Shown here in pieces: positions 61,560 through 64,000 of a DNA stretch of 64,000 nt; position 1 is the first letter of the stretch; each line of letters starts with the position of its first letter. A model generated the notes under the pieces. The model did no database searches and was not told the origin of the DNA. It saw only the letters and a list, made by a program, of their open reading frames with translations. The translations under genes and the position numbers were made by a program. The stretch covers positions 45,604 to 109,603 of the forward strand of contig CAITIE010000090.1 in the NCBI GenBank assembly GCA_903892355.1. Reading direction: 5' to 3'. Origin of the DNA: an uncultured Pirellula sp. (GTDB lineage Bacteria > Planctomycetota > Planctomycetia > Pirellulales > Pirellulaceae).

Positions 61560-63008
61560 ATGCAAACCACAGACGCAATGAAATCCAACCCATCAGGATC
61601 CTCGGCAGAGACAACTCGGCGCATGATCCGACTGCGCCCCAGCGAGCAGCTCGGGGAACGTTTTCCTGCGATGCACTTGGTCCGTTCAAGTTGGTTCGCG
61701 CGAGCGCTATCTCGGGTTTTGCTCTGCCTCATGATCGCACTGATGTTCGCTGCGATTTTTCTACCGTGGCAGCAATCATCGCGAGGCGAAGGCCAAGTCG
61801 TTGCGCGCATGCCCCAGTTGCGACTCCAAGCGGTCGAAAGTCCAGCGAAAGGGATTATCTCTTCTACCAGACCAGACCTACGCGAAGGTTCGTTGGTCGA
61901 TGAAGGAGAGATCATCATGGAGATCAAGCCATTCGCCGAGGATGCGGTTAAGTTGACCCGCGAGGTTGTCAAAGCCCAACAGGATAAACTCGATTCGTAC
62001 CGCATCATCTACGAAAATATGGTTCGCCAAGTCGAGTCGGTGCACATGCAGGTCGCTCAAGAGATCGCAAGCACGGAGGCGGAAGTCCGCTCCGCTAGCA
62101 ACGCATGGGAGAAAGCCACTGCCGAAGTGGAAGAGCAATTGCCGAAGTTCAATCAAGCAAAACTCGAACGAGAACGCTACAAGGATCTCAAGGTGGATGT
62201 TATCTCCGAGGTAGAGTTTTCAAGCTTGGAAAACAAAGAGGTCAGTGAACTCAAGAAGCTCGAAGGTGCCATGGCCGCTGCGAAGAAAGCCTACAACGAT
62301 CTCGAGTCCAAGGAACGAGACTTGGAAGGGAAGCGTCGATCCCTCGAGCAGAAGGTCCTTCAAGCACAAAACTACGTCGACAAGGCGCAGACCGACGTGA
62401 ATGCGGCTCAAAAAGAACTCAACGAAGTGTTGACCAAACAAGGTGAACTCGATCGGCTACGTGTTCCCAGCCCTAGCCGCGGGCGCATCCAAGCCATTCG
62501 CGGCCAAGTCGGCACCAATACGGTCAAGGAAGGGGATAAGCTTTTTGAAGTTGTTCCAGAAACGGAGGACCTCGCCGTCGAGTTGACGGTTCGAGGAGTT
62601 GACACGCCATTAATCCATGTCGGTGATCCTGTTCGATTGCAGTTCGAAGGTTGGCCAGCAATTCAGTTTGTTGGCTGGCCCAGCGTGGCGGTCGGAACCT
62701 TTGCTGGCGAAGTGATTGCTATCAATCCTACCGACTCGGGGAAGGGGATCTTCAAGATCATGGTGGGCCCTGTGCCAGGCGAAAAAATCTCCAAAACCGG
62801 CGAGGATGGGACAAACCATCCTGAGAATCGCTGGCCCGACAGTCGATACTTGAGGCAAGGAGTTCGAGCTAACGGATGGGTAATCTTGAATACCGTCCCA
62901 CTGGGCTATGAGGTATGGCGACAAATCAATGGTTTCCCAATAACGATCAGCGATTCCGAACCGACGGAATCGAACCCCAAAGATCCAAAGATGCCCAAGA
63001 TCAAATAG
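61560..63008 (+). CDS. HlyD family membrane fusion protein
   Basis: 482 residues from ATG 61560 (ATG 61578 possible). One membrane helix near residues 52-70 (RVLLCLMIALMFAAIFLPW). A beta-hairpin (QLRLQAVESPAKGIISST) flanks a long coiled coil (~125-320: KAQQDKLDSYRIIYENMV, KLEGAMAAAKKAYNDLESKE). The C-terminal barrel has RLRVPSPSRGRIQAIRGQVG. It bridges the ABC protein to the TolC-like channel. Lies 27 bp after the ABC gene. Confidence 0.92.
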   Translation: MQTTDAMKSNPSGSSAETTRRMIRLRPSEQLGERFPAMHLVRSSWFARALSRVLLCLMIALMFAAIFLPWQQSSRGEGQVVARMPQLRLQAVESPAKGIISSTRPDLREGSLVDEGEIIMEIKPFAEDAVKLTREVVKAQQDKLDSYRIIYENMVRQVESVHMQVAQEIASTEAEVRSASNAWEKATAEVEEQLPKFNQAKLERERYKDLKVDVISEVEFSSLENKEVSELKKLEGAMAAAKKAYNDLESKERDLEGKRRSLEQKVLQAQNYVDKAQTDVNAAQKELNEVLTKQGELDRLRVPSPSRGRIQAIRGQVGTNTVKEGDKLFEVVPETEDLAVELTVRGVDTPLIHVGDPVRLQFEGWPAIQFVGWPSVAVGTFAGEVIAINPTDSGKGIFKIMVGPVPGEKISKTGEDGTNHPENRWPDSRYLRQGVRANGWVILNTVPLGYEVWRQINGFPITISDSEPTESNPKDPKMPKIK

Positions 63009-63022
63009 CTAGCATCCGGTTC

Positions 63023-64000
63023 TTGTGGGTTGTTGTTTGCTCGTGTGCACTTGTTATGTGCGCCCCATCCGATGCCGATGGCCAAACGCCCCCACAGGCC
63101 GCAGGGAAAACTCTTGATGAGCTCGAGGCGTACTTGAAGGCGAGCCGTGCCGAGCTCGGCGCGAGGTTGTCGAAAGAGGATCAAGAGGCGAAAACGCCGC
63201 CGACGGTCCAACAAGGTGAGATCAGCGACGGTGAGAAGCGTTTCCTCGAAATCGAAGCCATCATCAATGAGCGTCGATTGCAGCGCGAGCAAGAGTTGCT
63301 TGAAATCCCAAAAACGCCCGAGCGGGTACCAGGTGCCCCGCCCAGGGTTACTCCTCTTCGAATCGATGATCCGCTGGAACCTCTTCCTTCCACGCTGCCA
63401 TCGCCGAGCAGCGATGCGGTGGCCATGGGGGAAGCGTTACTGCTATCGGATGTGATCGCGTCGACGTATCGAGCGTATCCAGAGATCGAGATGGCGCGAT
63501 TGGAGGCACGCGTCACTGGTGGTCAGTCGACCACAGCCTATGGTGCATACGACACGCATCTCGATTACTACACATTGAACAAACCGGTGGGCTATTACGA
63601 GAACAGCCGAAACGGAGTCAGTCTATCGCGGCAGCTCTGGTGGGGTGGTTATGCGATGGCTGGCTATCGCATCGGCCGCGGAACATTCGAGCCATGGTAC
63701 AAGGAACTTCAAACCAATAAAGGTGGTGAGTTTCATGCTGGCTGGGTGCAACCTTTGTTGCAAGGTCGAGCGATCGATCCTTACCGCGTGGAATTGTTTC
63801 AGGCGAATTTGAACCAGCAAGCGGTGAAGCCCGAGATCCAGCAAAACATTTTGTCGGCGAGTTTCGATGCTTCGATCGCGTACTGGAAGTGGATCGAGGC
63901 GGGGAATGTATTGCTCGCCCAAGAGAGACTTCTCGAGTTGGCGGTGAAACGCAACGATGGTTTGCAAAAGCTTTTGGATCGTGGTCTGGCGACTCGCCAG
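63023..64000 (+). CDS. TolC-like outer-membrane efflux protein, 3' part outside window
   Basis: Open to the window end. The start is unsettled: TTG 63023 gives a signal peptide (LWVVVCSCALVMCAPSDADG); ATG 63056 is shorter; no ribosome site is seen, so coupling to the HlyD gene is likely (frame begins 15 bp after its stop). A charged helical region with Pro/Arg-rich linker precedes SDVIASTYRAYPEIEMARLEA, the TolC entry helix (L..A...NP-like), and the end shows QQNILSASFDASIAYWKWIEAGNVL and ERLLELAVKRNDGLQKLLDRGL, the TolC coiled-coil repeat. It completes the tripartite exporter. Confidence 0.85.
   Translation, partial: MWVVVCSCALVMCAPSDADGQTPPQAAGKTLDELEAYLKASRAELGARLSKEDQEAKTPPTVQQGEISDGEKRFLEIEAIINERRLQREQELLEIPKTPERVPGAPPRVTPLRIDDPLEPLPSTLPSPSSDAVAMGEALLLSDVIASTYRAYPEIEMARLEARVTGGQSTTAYGAYDTHLDYYTLNKPVGYYENSRNGVSLSRQLWWGGYAMAGYRIGRGTFEPWYKELQTNKGGEFHAGWVQPLLQGRAIDPYRVELFQANLNQQAVKPEIQQNILSASFDASIAYWKWIEAGNVLLAQERLLELAVKRNDGLQKLLDRGLATRQ

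Overview
The window is bacterial and almost certainly from a planctomycete, most likely the Pirellulaceae (relatives of Rhodopirellula and Blastopirellula). The evidence is two copies of the planctomycete-type secreted module (PSCyt1 cytochrome-like domain with DUF1549 and DUF1553, followed by a DUF1501 protein), a membrane protein with the NPYQPP motif common in this phylum, an EF-Tu with a diverged switch I, DUF6807 and DUF1854 proteins, and moderately high GC with frequent GTG and TTG starts. This assignment rests on family recognition, not on a database search.

Layout. Positions 1-7.5 kb are accessory. A REP-associated tyrosine transposase (RAYT) runs off the left edge. REP-like palindromes with a 41-bp period flank a secreted tandem-esterase/SMP-30 protein. 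A dimethylformamidase-beta-like secreted protein and an orphan TadE / vWA-TadG / TadE trio follow. From 7.6 to 20 kb two PSCyt1-DUF1549-DUF1553 / DUF1501 pairs flank a large ABC exporter fused to DUF1854. From 20 to 24.7 kb a four-gene operon (3-hydroxyisobutyrate-dehydrogenase-like, Gfo/Idh/MocA, DUF6807, MFS) looks like a catabolic cassette for a sugar or organic acid. From 24.8 to 28.5 kb there is an unknown membrane protein with a likely frame change near its 5' end, a ketopantoate-reductase-like gene and a small membrane protein.

From 28.7 to 35 kb, on the minus strand, lies the translation cluster tRNA-Thr, -Tyr, -Gly, -Thr, tuf, tRNA-Trp, secE, nusG, rplK, rplA, rplJ, rplL. It ends in a strong terminator with no rpoBC behind it. 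From 35.3 to 44 kb are housekeeping genes (folE, a MazG-like protein, DUF4254, yraN, a pullulanase-type GH13 enzyme, dapB, bcp, a Gfo/Idh oxidoreductase). From 44.1 to 58.9 kb is a complete 14-gene complex I operon (nuoA-N), driven by a promoter whose predicted start lies next to a CRP/FNR-like palindrome. From 59.3 kb to the right edge is a divergent exporter cassette: ABC ATPase/permease, HlyD adaptor and TolC-like outer-membrane protein, the last cut by the window end.

A recurring feature is short tandem duplication (10-19 bp units, 2-4 copies) in spacers and gene ends. At one gene end it has produced a pentapeptide repeat in the protein. Nothing in the window proves a new defence or mobile system. 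The best candidates for something undescribed are the REP/RAYT-flanked esterase, the frame-shifted membrane gene at 24.8-26.9 kb, a 35-codon ORF at 20 kb, the ABC-DUF1854 fusion and the exporter with a non-canonical ABC signature.
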